Shown here in pieces: positions 18,233 to 25,684 of a stretch of 64,000 nucleotides of DNA. Every line of letters begins with the position of its first letter. Position 1 is the stretch's first letter. This DNA is from Chitinophagales bacterium. Its GTDB lineage: Bacteria > Bacteroidota > Bacteroidia > Chitinophagales > Chitinophagaceae. The notes beneath the pieces are model-generated. The model saw nothing but the letters and a program-made list of their open reading frames with translations. It had not been told where the DNA came from and searched no databases. The stretch lies in NCBI GenBank assembly GCA_017303415.1, contig JAFLBJ010000001.1:496001-560000 (forward strand). The letters are read 5' to 3'. The translations under genes were made by a program, and so were the position numbers.

Positions 18233-19386
18233 AAAAAGATACGTACCGCAAAGAAGAGCATCAACGCAACGGTCATCCAACCCAGGAGTCCAAAGATCAG
18301 GGGATGTTTATACTCCCCCATGATATGTTTTTTGTAAACGGCCAGTAATACAATGGCCAAGGCAATGGGCAGGATAAAGCCATTGGCCGTACCGGCAAAC
18401 AATAACAGCTTCACGGGATGGGGATTGATCAAAAAGATCAACGTTGAGAGCAGGATAAATACCGTTACCACCCATTTACTATGTTTGTCAACAGCAGGTA
18501 CAAGCGTCTTCCAAAAACTGACCGTGGTGTACGATGCCCCGATTACCGAAGTGATCGACGCGATCCATAATACAATTCCAAAGAAGAAATAACCCGCCTG
18601 CCCGGCCGCTTTCTGAAACACGGAAGCCGTTGGATTTGATTGGTCATACATAAACCCGGTACTGACCACGCCCAATACAGCAAGAAACAGAATAAACCGC
18701 ATGAACGAGGTAATGAGAATACCACTGATGGCACTGCGGGTGACCAGGCGCATTTGAGCGGGCCCCCTGATTCCCGCATCCAGCAGGCGATGCGCTCCGG
18801 CAAAACTGATATACCCTCCTACAGTACCTCCCACCAAAGTAATGATAGGAATGAGCCTTGTCTTCTCCGGAAAGAAACTATGCTCAATAGCACGGATCAC
18901 AGGAGGGTGAGAGGCAAACGCGATATAGACAGTGATCCCGATCATAAGCAAACCCAATATCTGTGTAAAACGATCCATTACCACACCCGCTTCCTTTACC
19001 CAAAAAATACCGATTGCTATCAGAGCGCTCAGTACAGCCCCATAGCGTGTGTCCATCCCCGTGAGTATATTCCAACCCAAGCCGGCCCCTCCTATATTTC
19101 CTATATTAAAGATGAATCCACCAATGGCGATCATGGCCGCGAGTATATAACCCAAGCCGGGCAACAGACGGTTGGCCAGCTCTTGTGCGGGTGATCCGGA
19201 AATGGATATGACGCGCCAGATATTTACCTGCGCACAGATATCGATCAATACTGAAATGAGGATGACAAAGCCAAAACTGGTCAGTAATTCGGCGGTAAAG
19301 ACAGTGGTTTGGGTTAAAAACCCGGGACCAATGGCCGAGGTGGCCATGAGAAAGGCCGCCCCAAGAATGGCAGAATTTCGTTTCAT
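18229..19386 (-). CDS. NRAMP-fold transporter lacking the canonical metal ligands
   Basis: Inner-membrane transporter of 385 residues with about 11 helices and the NRAMP (SLC11) fold. Canonical metal-transporting members carry DPGN in helix 1 and MPH in helix 6. Here helix 1 reads SAIGPGFLTQTT, so both the Asp and the Asn are missing, and helix 6 reads GGTVGGYISFAGAHR without Met-Pro-His. It follows pxpA by 26 bp at the end of the 5-oxoprolinase operon. Bacillus subtilis has a comparable order, with NRAMP-like ycsG beside ycsF and kipI-kipA. Uptake of 5-oxoproline or a related organic acid is a plausible inference; divalent metal transport is doubtful. Confidence 0.85.
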   Translation of the reverse strand: MKRNSAILGAAFLMATSAIGPGFLTQTTVFTAELLTSFGFVILISVLIDICAQVNIWRVISISGSPAQELANRLLPGLGYILAAMIAIGGFIFNIGNIGGAGLGWNILTGMDTRYGAVLSALIAIGIFWVKEAGVVMDRFTQILGLLMIGITVYIAFASHPPVIRAIEHSFFPEKTRLIPIITLVGGTVGGYISFAGAHRLLDAGIRGPAQMRLVTRSAISGILITSFMRFILFLAVLGVVSTGFMYDQSNPTASVFQKAAGQAGYFFFGIVLWIASITSVIGASYTTVSFWKTLVPAVDKHSKWVVTVFILLSTLIFLINPHPVKLLLFAGTANGFILPIALAIVLLAVYKKHIMGEYKHPLIFGLLGWMTVALMLFFAVRIFF

Positions 19387-19411
19387 GATTGCTGCCTCAA
19401 TATAACAATAC

Positions 19412-20182
19412 TTAGATCAACTGTTTTGAGATATTGATCTTGTGGGCCACTAAGCTCATTCGGATGGCTTTGGCCAGCTCGGGTGCATGTGGACCGTCCC
19501 CATGAATACAAACCGTATCGGCTATGATATCAATTTCTTCACCAGAGATGGTCATTACCTTGCCTGTGGTTACCATCCTGATCACCTGATCCACTGCCTT
19601 TTGATTGTCTTCAATAAAATGGCCTGGGGTTTTTCGGGAAACAAGACTGCCATCTGCATTATATGCCCTGTCTGCAAATACCTCATGCGCGGCACGCATA
19701 CCAATTTTTCGGGCCTCTGAAACCAGGGCGCGTGAACCATATATCATTAATTCATCATCCACATCCTTTACCGCCAGGGCAATGATCGCCGCAAGGCTAC
19801 GCGTAGTAGCCGCTTTATTATACAAAGCGCCGTGTGGTTTAACGTGATGAAGTTTTGTACCAAAGGTCTGGGCAATGGTTGTCAGCTTATTTACCTGGTC
19901 AGTTACGATGTCGTATACCTCCGGAGGAGAAAGAAGTAAATCCGTGCGTCCAAAATTTTCCCGGTCTAAATACGAGGGGTGTGCGCCCAGGGCAACCCCA
20001 TGCCTGAGGGCTAATTCGATTGTGGACTTCATAGTGGTGTCATCGCCTGCATGATAGCCACAGGCAATATTGGCGGAACTGATATATGGCATGATCAGGG
20101 CATCATTGCCAATTCCTTCGCCCAGGTCACAATTGAGGTCAATGGTCAGGCTTGCTGATTCGTTGGTTTCTAAATGGTTCAT
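19412..20182 (-). CDS. pxpA: 5-oxoprolinase subunit A (LamB/YcsF family)
   Basis: Subunit A of the ATP-dependent 5-oxoprolinase PxpABC, which opens 5-oxo-L-proline to glutamate. The 256-residue protein has the family motifs LNCDLGEGIGND (about 15), ANIACGYHAGDD (about 38), GVALGAHPSY (about 62), HHVKPHGALYN (about 113) and the C-terminal IHGDGPHAPE (about 231). The start at 20182 lies inside the 3' end of pxpC (44-bp overlap), indicating tight coupling. The order pxpB-pxpC-pxpA-transporter is one operon. The role is scavenging of spontaneously formed pyroglutamate. Confidence 0.95.
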   Translation of the reverse strand: MNHLETNESASLTIDLNCDLGEGIGNDALIMPYISSANIACGYHAGDDTTMKSTIELALRHGVALGAHPSYLDRENFGRTDLLLSPPEVYDIVTDQVNKLTTIAQTFGTKLHHVKPHGALYNKAATTRSLAAIIALAVKDVDDELMIYGSRALVSEARKIGMRAAHEVFADRAYNADGSLVSRKTPGHFIEDNQKAVDQVIRMVTTGKVMTISGEEIDIIADTVCIHGDGPHAPELAKAIRMSLVAHKINISKQLI

Positions 20183-21170
20183 GGGTACAGTGCTCTTCCA
20201 GTTTCAAGATACAGGCAATTTGCAAATGACGCAAATTCTGCTCCTGAGAAATACACGAGCGGACCGATTCTTCATATTCCACCCATTTGAAACGGATCTG
20301 TTCGCCGGGTCTTTTCTGTACAAGTCGATGATGATGAGCCTTTATTACCTGGGCGATCCGGGGATATCCGCCCGTGGTCTGGTGATCGGCCAGCAGGACA
20401 ACCATTTGTCCATTGGGGAGAATTTGTATGGTGCCAAAGTCAACGGTGGTTGAAACCAGTTCCCTGTCTGTAGATCTGATAAGGGGCTGTTCTCCCCGCA
20501 AGCGAAAGCCCATGCGGTCAGAAGGCACTGTTATAGTAAAGGATGAGGTTGACAAAAGTTCTTTTGATTGATCATCGAGTTCTTCCCACTCCGGGCCACG
20601 CAAGGCAAAAACCAGATCCGATGGCAGGGCTTCGCGTAAAGGCGCTGCCCCAAAGGGAAGGGTATGGTGATGATTTTTATTCCAGTCTACCGGGCACTGG
20701 ATTGTTTTTCTAAACTTAATCTGGTCCCCTTTTTTTAATGTCCTTCCTTCCCATCCACCAACGCCGGCCCGTAAATGAGTACTTCGGCTACCGAGCCAGG
20801 CAGGAATATCAAACCCACCCCGTACAGCCAGGTAAGAACAATATCCTTCTTTGAGGTGATCAAAATGAAGCAGGGAACCTTTTCTGATCCAGATCGGTTT
20901 ATTCACCGGGAGGTTTTCACCACTCATGGTAGCACCCATATCCGCACCAGTGATGGCGATCAGCGCATCTTCTTCAAAGGACAGGGTAGCCGCCGGAAAA
21001 AATAATTCCAGACAGGCCTCTTCGCGTTCATTACCTACGAGTAAATTCGCCACCTGCAGCGAATATTGATCCATGGCCCCTGTTGGATTGATCCCCAGGT
21101 GGCGGTATCCTGCTCTTCCCAGATCTTGCAGGGTATCAAGTAACCCCGCCTTCGTAATGGTCAAACTCAT
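20139..21170 (-). CDS. pxpC: 5-oxoprolinase subunit C (biotin-dependent carboxyltransferase-like, KipA)
   Basis: Subunit C of PxpABC, formerly annotated as KipA or an allophanate hydrolase C-half. The start MSLTITKAGLLDTLQDLGR at 21170 matches the family N-terminus; the frame runs on to 21242, but that part falls in pxpB. The conserved elements are GYRHLGINPTGAMDQ (about 20), the GANMGA-like ITGADMGATM (about 78), LAVRGGFDIPAWLGSRST (about 116) and DRMGFRLRGEQP (about 220). The gene overlaps pxpB by 35 bp and pxpA by 44 bp. Confidence 0.95.
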   Translation of the reverse strand: MSLTITKAGLLDTLQDLGRAGYRHLGINPTGAMDQYSLQVANLLVGNEREEACLELFFPAATLSFEEDALIAITGADMGATMSGENLPVNKPIWIRKGSLLHFDHLKEGYCSYLAVRGGFDIPAWLGSRSTHLRAGVGGWEGRTLKKGDQIKFRKTIQCPVDWNKNHHHTLPFGAAPLREALPSDLVFALRGPEWEELDDQSKELLSTSSFTITVPSDRMGFRLRGEQPLIRSTDRELVSTTVDFGTIQILPNGQMVVLLADHQTTGGYPRIAQVIKAHHHRLVQKRPGEQIRFKWVEYEESVRSCISQEQNLRHLQIACILKLEEHCTHEPFRNQRISKPDH

Positions 21171-21858
21171 AATGATTGATCGAATAAAAACGCACCCGGT
21201 CACCGGGCTGAAATAATACAGGTATTTCCTTTTCAGGATCAAATAAATGCAGGGGTGTTCTCCCGATCACCTGCCAACCTCCGGGTGAAGCGAGCGGATA
21301 GATCCCGGTCTGCCGACCAGCGATGCCTACACTTCCTGCATGAACGCGGTCGGCCGGTTGCTGTTTTCGGGGAAAGGCAATACGTTCATCTACCTCGGCC
21401 ATATAGGCAAACCCGGGTAAAAAACCCAGAAAGCAAACCTGGTATTCGATGGCCGTATGCAACCGGATGAGTTCTTCCAGCGATAGTCCCGACCGTTGTA
21501 CACATGCATTGAGATCGGGCGCCAGCACAGGATCATAACAAACCGGAATGGAATGTACACGATGTTCATGGGGCAAAACCGTGGGTAAGACCGACAATTT
21601 TTCCCTGATATATTTATCCAAATAAGCAAATGGTTGCGGATCGCCGGTATGTTGCACCAGGGCAAACAGATCAAAATACAGTGTGAGTGAACTATAGGCA
21701 GGTACCCATTCATGTTTAACAGGAAGGGGATTGGCCCTTAAATGATCATAACAGCGAAGAACCAATTGATGAATGGAAAACTCTATACGCTGGCCAAAGT
21801 CAATGACAAGGGCCTGTTCACTCAGGGGGTAGATGGTAAAGGACAGGTTGGGGTACAT
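21136..21858 (-). CDS. pxpB: 5-oxoprolinase subunit B (KipI family)
   Basis: Subunit B of PxpABC, 240 residues, formerly called kinase inhibitor KipI. The N-terminal PLSEQALVIDFG and central VPAYSSLTLYFD belong to the first domain. The cyclophilin-like C-terminal half carries CFLGFLPGFAYMAEVDERI (about 143) and RVHAGSVGIAGRQTGIYP (about 172), the strongest family signatures. It is the first gene of the operon and diverges from a radical SAM gene across about 58 bp. Sensor-kinase inhibition as reported for Bacillus KipI is not implied here; the intact A, B and C set favours the enzyme role. Confidence 0.94.
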   Translation of the reverse strand: MYPNLSFTIYPLSEQALVIDFGQRIEFSIHQLVLRCYDHLRANPLPVKHEWVPAYSSLTLYFDLFALVQHTGDPQPFAYLDKYIREKLSVLPTVLPHEHRVHSIPVCYDPVLAPDLNACVQRSGLSLEELIRLHTAIEYQVCFLGFLPGFAYMAEVDERIAFPRKQQPADRVHAGSVGIAGRQTGIYPLASPGGWQVIGRTPLHLFDPEKEIPVLFQPGDRVRFYSINHYEFDHYEGGVT

Positions 21859-21900
21859 GGTACTGACAGGGAAGATAAAACTTTATTGCTTGCGGGCCTA

Positions 21901-21908
21901 TAACTTTG
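21901..21908 (+). promoter_or_regulatory. -7 box of the radical SAM gene
   Basis: TAACTTTG matches TAnnTTTG exactly and ends 8 bp before the ATG at 21917. It supports that start over the longer frame beginning at 21833. No clear -33 element is seen at the right distance. Confidence 0.5.
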
Positions 21909-21916
21909 CAGGCAAC

Positions 21917-22945
21917 ATGTCTCAATTCAATTGGAACGACAGCCTCAATTTATTATCTAAGCTTACGCCCCGCCGTATCTGGAACGGGTTGAAGGTTTGG
22001 TCCAGTTACCAATGGAGTAAATGGACAGGAAAAGCGATACAATGGGGTTATCCGATATCCATCTCCTTTGAGCCTACTACCTCCTGCAATCTCCGTTGTC
22101 CCGAATGCCCCAGCGGACTCCGCGCCTTTACCCGCCCAACAGGTATGCTGCAAAAGGATTTCTTTAGTGAAACGATCGACCAGCTTTCAGCCGAACTCCT
22201 TTACCTGGTTTTTTACTTTCAGGGCGAACCCTACCTCAATCCGGGTTTTCTGGATATGGTAAAATATGCTACGCAAAAAAAGATCTATACCGCCACCTCC
22301 ACCAATGCGCATTATCTGACCGATGAAAATGCACGTCGTACCATTGAAAGCGGTCTCGACCGGCTGATCATTTCCATTGATGGCACCACCCAGGAAGTGT
22401 ATGAACAATACCGCGTGGGTGGACGCCTGGATAAAGTACTGGAAGGGGCACGAAATATAGTGAAATGGAAAAAAGAACTCGGTAGCAAAACACCCTTTAT
22501 CATCTTTCAGTTCCTGGTAGTCCGTCCCAATGAACACCAGGTAGAAGAAGCCCGTGAACTGGGTAAACAGATCGGTGTGGATGCAGTCTGGTTCAAAACC
22601 GCCCAGATCTATGATTTCGAAAAAGATCCCAACCAGCTCATCCCCGTCAATGGTAAATACAGCCGCTACCAAAAAACCGATGAAGGCTATACCTTCAAAG
22701 GCAAACTCGCCAATCATTGCTGGAGACTATGGCACGATCCCGTCATTACCTGGGACGGACTTGTAGCCCCTTGCTGCTTTGATAAGGATGCCCAGCATAA
22801 ACTGGGTGACCTGAAAACAAAACCCTTTAAGGAAATCTGGAGCAACCCGGCGTATAAGGAGTTTCGCAGCCGGATCCTTCTGGGAAGGAAGAATATCGAC
22901 ATCTGTTCCAACTGCTCAGAAGGAACACGGGTTTGGGAAAACTAA
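21917..22945 (+). CDS. Radical SAM/SPASM domain protein
   Basis: A 342-residue radical S-adenosylmethionine enzyme. The 4Fe-4S cluster motif CxxxCxxC is C57-NLR-C61-PE-C64, followed by the barrel elements FYFQGEPYLNP (about 100) and STNAHYL (about 130). The C-terminal auxiliary-cluster (SPASM) cysteines are in APCCFDKDAQHKLGDL (about 296) and CSNCSEG (about 331). Known SPASM proteins mature peptides or modify enzymes, but no precursor-like gene was found beside it, so the substrate is unknown. It is a lone gene diverging from pxpB. The region 22946-23199 downstream holds no gene that I can see. Confidence 0.9.
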   Translation: MSQFNWNDSLNLLSKLTPRRIWNGLKVWSSYQWSKWTGKAIQWGYPISISFEPTTSCNLRCPECPSGLRAFTRPTGMLQKDFFSETIDQLSAELLYLVFYFQGEPYLNPGFLDMVKYATQKKIYTATSTNAHYLTDENARRTIESGLDRLIISIDGTTQEVYEQYRVGGRLDKVLEGARNIVKWKKELGSKTPFIIFQFLVVRPNEHQVEEARELGKQIGVDAVWFKTAQIYDFEKDPNQLIPVNGKYSRYQKTDEGYTFKGKLANHCWRLWHDPVITWDGLVAPCCFDKDAQHKLGDLKTKPFKEIWSNPAYKEFRSRILLGRKNIDICSNCSEGTRVWEN

Positions 22946-23158
22946 ACTCACCAGTTCAGCATCGCGCTGTAAAGCCGGCGGTAAAAGGACAAAAAGCCTT
23001 CCCCAAAATTTTTGCATGAATCAAGGATAAGTCGCATGGTAGCCTGTTATTTCCTAAAATTCATTCTTTCCCAGCGACTTAACAATACCCAACCCATGGT
23101 AATTTATCAACAAGTGTTAATTTCTTACCCTAAATTTTATAATTCAATGTTTAAACAT

Positions 23159-23166
23159 TATTTTTG
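23159..23166 (+). promoter_or_regulatory. -7 box upstream of the SnoaL-like gene
   Basis: TATTTTTG fits TAnnTTTG and ends 33 bp before the ATG at 23200. It argues against the longer frame that begins at 23164 inside this box. Confidence 0.45.
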
Positions 23167-23199
23167 TGGTCTTGTTATACTCAATTAAATAAAAAACAT

Positions 23200-23553
23200 A
23201 TGACAGACCTCAGAACCCAAGTAGACCAATTGAACCAGATGATCCTCGAAGGAAAGATCCTGGACGCATTTGAGAAATTTTATGATGATAATGTTGTGAT
23301 GCAGGACAACGATTACCCTGCCCGTGTAGGTAAGGATATCAACCGTCAGTATGAGGAGGCGTTTGTAAATGGCCTCACTGAATTCCGTGGTGCCAAGATC
23401 CTCAATACCCTGATCAGCGATGGCCTGGCGGTGGTAGAGTGGTGGTTTGATTATACCCATAAGGACTATGGCACCCGTACCTATGTACAGTTGGCCGTAC
23501 AGCGCTGGAAGAACGGGAAGATCGTAGAAGAGAAATTTTATTACAACAGTTGA
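23200..23553 (+). CDS. SnoaL-like (NTF2 fold) domain protein
   Basis: Small cytosolic protein of 117 residues with the NTF2/SnoaL cone fold: an N-terminal helix MTDLRTQVDQLNQMILEGK, then DAFEKFYDDNVVMQDND and the strand pattern AVVEWWFDYTHKDYGTRTYVQLAVQRWKNGK (quoted in part), ending EEKFYYNS. Members are isomerases, hydratases or binding proteins and the substrate cannot be predicted. The start at 23200 follows a -7 box. A MarR gene follows after 66 bp on the same strand. Confidence 0.8.
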   Translation: MTDLRTQVDQLNQMILEGKILDAFEKFYDDNVVMQDNDYPARVGKDINRQYEEAFVNGLTEFRGAKILNTLISDGLAVVEWWFDYTHKDYGTRTYVQLAVQRWKNGKIVEEKFYYNS

Positions 23554-23589
23554 TCTTAATCACTAAATGCAGGTTTCATGCGGGGTTTA

Positions 23590-23597
23590 TTACCTTC
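23590..23597 (+). promoter_or_regulatory. Possible -7 box of the marR-type gene
   Basis: TACCTTCG differs from TAnnTTTG at one base. It ends 22 bp before the ATG at 23620 and so favours that start. Confidence 0.35.
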
Positions 23598-23619
23598 GCA
23601 TGAAACTTTTTCATTCTAT

Positions 23620-24081
23620 ATGGGCATTGAACAGGATGTACAGCAGGTGAATTTCCGCAATGAATACCAGAAGGCGGTCATCAACCTGATCTATACCTAT
23701 AACTGGATGCGAGAGAAAACATCCAGTATTTTGGATGCGGAAGATATCACTTCGCAGCAGTTCAACATTCTCCGTATTCTGCGTGGAAGTTTTCCCAAAC
23801 CTCTTTCCACTTTGCAGATTCGCGAGCGGATGTTGGATAAAATGAGTGATACCAGCCGGATCGTTGACCGTTTGCTTTCTAAAGAACTTGTTAAAAAAGT
23901 TACCTGTAAAGCCGATCGCCGACTGGTAGATATTACAATTACAGATAAAGGTTTGGCCCTGCTTGAACGCCTCGATCATAAGCAGGATGAGATGGATGGC
24001 GTATTAAAAAAACTCACCAAAAAAGAAGCCGTCACACTAAGCAATCTCCTCGATAAAGTACGCACGCTTGATCAGCCTTGA
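23620..24081 (+). CDS. MarR family transcriptional regulator
   Basis: Winged-helix regulator of 153 residues from MGIEQDVQQ. The frame is open from 23578, but that would start inside the promoter-like box. DNA-binding domain: QQFNILRILRGS (about 50), the recognition helix LDKMSDTSRIVDRLLSKELV (about 78-97), and the wing CKADRRLVDITITDKG (about 101). The dimerisation helices are at both ends. The family usually responds to small phenolic or oxidative ligands. It may regulate the preceding SnoaL-like gene or itself; nothing in the sequence proves it. Confidence 0.9.
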   Translation: MGIEQDVQQVNFRNEYQKAVINLIYTYNWMREKTSSILDAEDITSQQFNILRILRGSFPKPLSTLQIRERMLDKMSDTSRIVDRLLSKELVKKVTCKADRRLVDITITDKGLALLERLDHKQDEMDGVLKKLTKKEAVTLSNLLDKVRTLDQP

Positions 24082-24100
24082 GTTGGTTGGGCTATCTTTG
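24068..24100 (+). promoter_or_regulatory. Promoter of the GHL10 gene
   Basis: TTG at 24068-24070, a 22-bp spacer and a perfect -7 box TATCTTTG at 24093-24100. Transcription should begin near 24105, which supports the ATG at 24118 rather than the one at 24100. Confidence 0.55.
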
Positions 24101-24117
24101 TGTTTCTAAGTTCAATC

Positions 24118-25329
24118 ATGAGAAGAATACTACCTGGTCTGCTGACCCTGCTCGTTTGCATTTTATCTGGTTCAGAATCGATCGCACAAGCTAAACCCGA
24201 ATTCAGGGGCGTATGGATCGCATCGGTGGATAATATAGATTGGCCGATACGGGGAGATTATAGTCCTGCTTCGCAAAAAGCCGAGTTCATCCGCCAACTG
24301 GATATGCACAAACGCAATGGCATGAATGCCGTGGTGGTACAGATTCGCCCTTCGGGTGATGCCTTTTACCCGTCTGAATTCGAACCCTGGAGCGAATGGC
24401 TTACCGGAAAACAAGGCAAAGCACCCGTCCCCTTTTATGATCCGCTCCAATTCATGATCGAAGAAACGCATAAGCGCAACATGGTCTTTCATGCCTGGCT
24501 CAATCCCTATCGGGCTGTTTTCAATATCAAAACTTCCTCGATCGCCAAGAACCATATCATTCGCAAACACCCGGAATGGTTCCTGACCTATGGCGATAAA
24601 AAATACTTTGACCCTTCGAATAAACAGGCGCAGGACTTTGTGGTGAAAGTGGTAAAGGATATCGTGAAAAGATATAAGATCGATGCCATCCACATGGATG
24701 ATTATTTCTATCCCTACCGCATTGCCGGAAAAGAATTTCCCGATGCGGCCGCCTACCAGAAATCAGGAAGTAAATTATCAAAAGATGATTGGCGCCGGAG
24801 CAATGTGGACTCTATCATTCGCAAACTGAGTACGGTGATCAAACAGACCAATCCTCAGTGCCAGTTTGGGATCTCCCCATTTAGTGTATGGCGTAATCTG
24901 GACCAGGACCCACGGGGAAGTGACAGCAAAGCCTCACAAACCAACTACGACGATCTTTATGCCGATATCCTTCTTTGGATGGAGAAGGACTGGATTGATT
25001 ACGTGGCACCTCAATTATACCTCGAGATCGGTCATGACAAGATCGATTATGCCAAATTGCTTGACTGGTGGAGCAAAAACAGTTATGGCAAACACATATA
25101 TATAGGATTGGGTATCTACCGCGCCGGGTCCAATCCCGCCTGGAAAAATCCCAATGAGTTGCCCAACCAGATCAAACTCCTGCGTCAATACCCGCAGGTG
25201 CAGGGCAGTATATTCTTTAGCAGTAAAACGTTTAAGAACAATCCCAATGGCTGGAGCGACAGTCTCCGGAACAACTATTTCCGCGAACCGGTGAAAGTGC
25301 CTGAAATGGATTGGCTCAAAAAGAAGTAA
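24118..25329 (+). CDS. Glycosyl hydrolase-like 10 (GHL10/DUF187) family protein
   Basis: Exported protein of 403 residues, beginning MRRILPGLLTLLVCIL with a signal peptide ending near SIAQA (about 25). The GHL10 TIM barrel has the family opening PEFRGVWIASVDNIDWP (about 28) and further markers VVVQIRPSGDAFYPS (about 73), FHAWLNPYRAVF (about 123), AIHMDDYFYPY (about 195, the likely acidic pair) and YVAPQLYLE (about 302). Relatives act on bacterial envelope or exopolysaccharide glycans, and one related group cleaves denuded peptidoglycan. It acts outside the cytoplasm. Its 3' end overlaps a convergent small gene by 55 bp. Confidence 0.88.
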   Translation: MRRILPGLLTLLVCILSGSESIAQAKPEFRGVWIASVDNIDWPIRGDYSPASQKAEFIRQLDMHKRNGMNAVVVQIRPSGDAFYPSEFEPWSEWLTGKQGKAPVPFYDPLQFMIEETHKRNMVFHAWLNPYRAVFNIKTSSIAKNHIIRKHPEWFLTYGDKKYFDPSNKQAQDFVVKVVKDIVKRYKIDAIHMDDYFYPYRIAGKEFPDAAAYQKSGSKLSKDDWRRSNVDSIIRKLSTVIKQTNPQCQFGISPFSVWRNLDQDPRGSDSKASQTNYDDLYADILLWMEKDWIDYVAPQLYLEIGHDKIDYAKLLDWWSKNSYGKHIYIGLGIYRAGSNPAWKNPNELPNQIKLLRQYPQVQGSIFFSSKTFKNNPNGWSDSLRNNYFREPVKVPEMDWLKKK

Positions 25330-25595
25330 GTCCCCTTTCCCTCCATCTTATCAGTATACTCTACCGAGCCCAATCTGAACCGGATCGGGATGGAGGTGAG
25401 TTTTTGCAATTGCCATTCCTTTTGGCAAATAATACCCTGATTTTTTGAGATAAAGTCGGGCCTGACCTGAAATACCGGTTTTAGGGAAAACGAAGGGTTC
25501 ACCCGCACAAATTCAACCGTCTTTAGTTGGGCTTGCCCCGGTAAAAAAAACTTTAACAGGAACACAACAAGAAGAATTGATATTCGTTGCCCCAT
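25275..25595 (-). CDS. Small exported protein, unrecognised
   Basis: 106-residue protein from MGQRISILLVVFLLKFFLPGQAQ (signal peptide, about 23 residues). The mature 83 residues contain paired features such as CQKEWQLQKLTSIPIRFRLGSVEYTDKMEGK (in part), a pattern I associate with small orphan proteins in Chitinophagaceae. The frame is open to 25736, but only the start at 25595 gives a signal peptide. It diverges from rpoN and overlaps the 3' end of the GHL10 gene by 55 bp. Function unknown. Confidence 0.65.
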   Translation of the reverse strand: MGQRISILLVVFLLKFFLPGQAQLKTVEFVRVNPSFSLKPVFQVRPDFISKNQGIICQKEWQLQKLTSIPIRFRLGSVEYTDKMEGKGTYFFLSQSISGTFTGSRK

Positions 25596-25684
25596 GGTTG
25601 TACCTTTTGTTTGTAAATTTACGGCCTGATTTTTGATGCAGCGGCGCTTTTTTTCTATAATCCAGGACATTAACTGAGCATGAT

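Noticed and set aside
22946..23199. RNA gene or riboswitch in the gap after the radical SAM gene
   Set aside because: Only a distant AAGTCGC/GCGACTT pairing is seen; no conserved RNA fold could be recognised.
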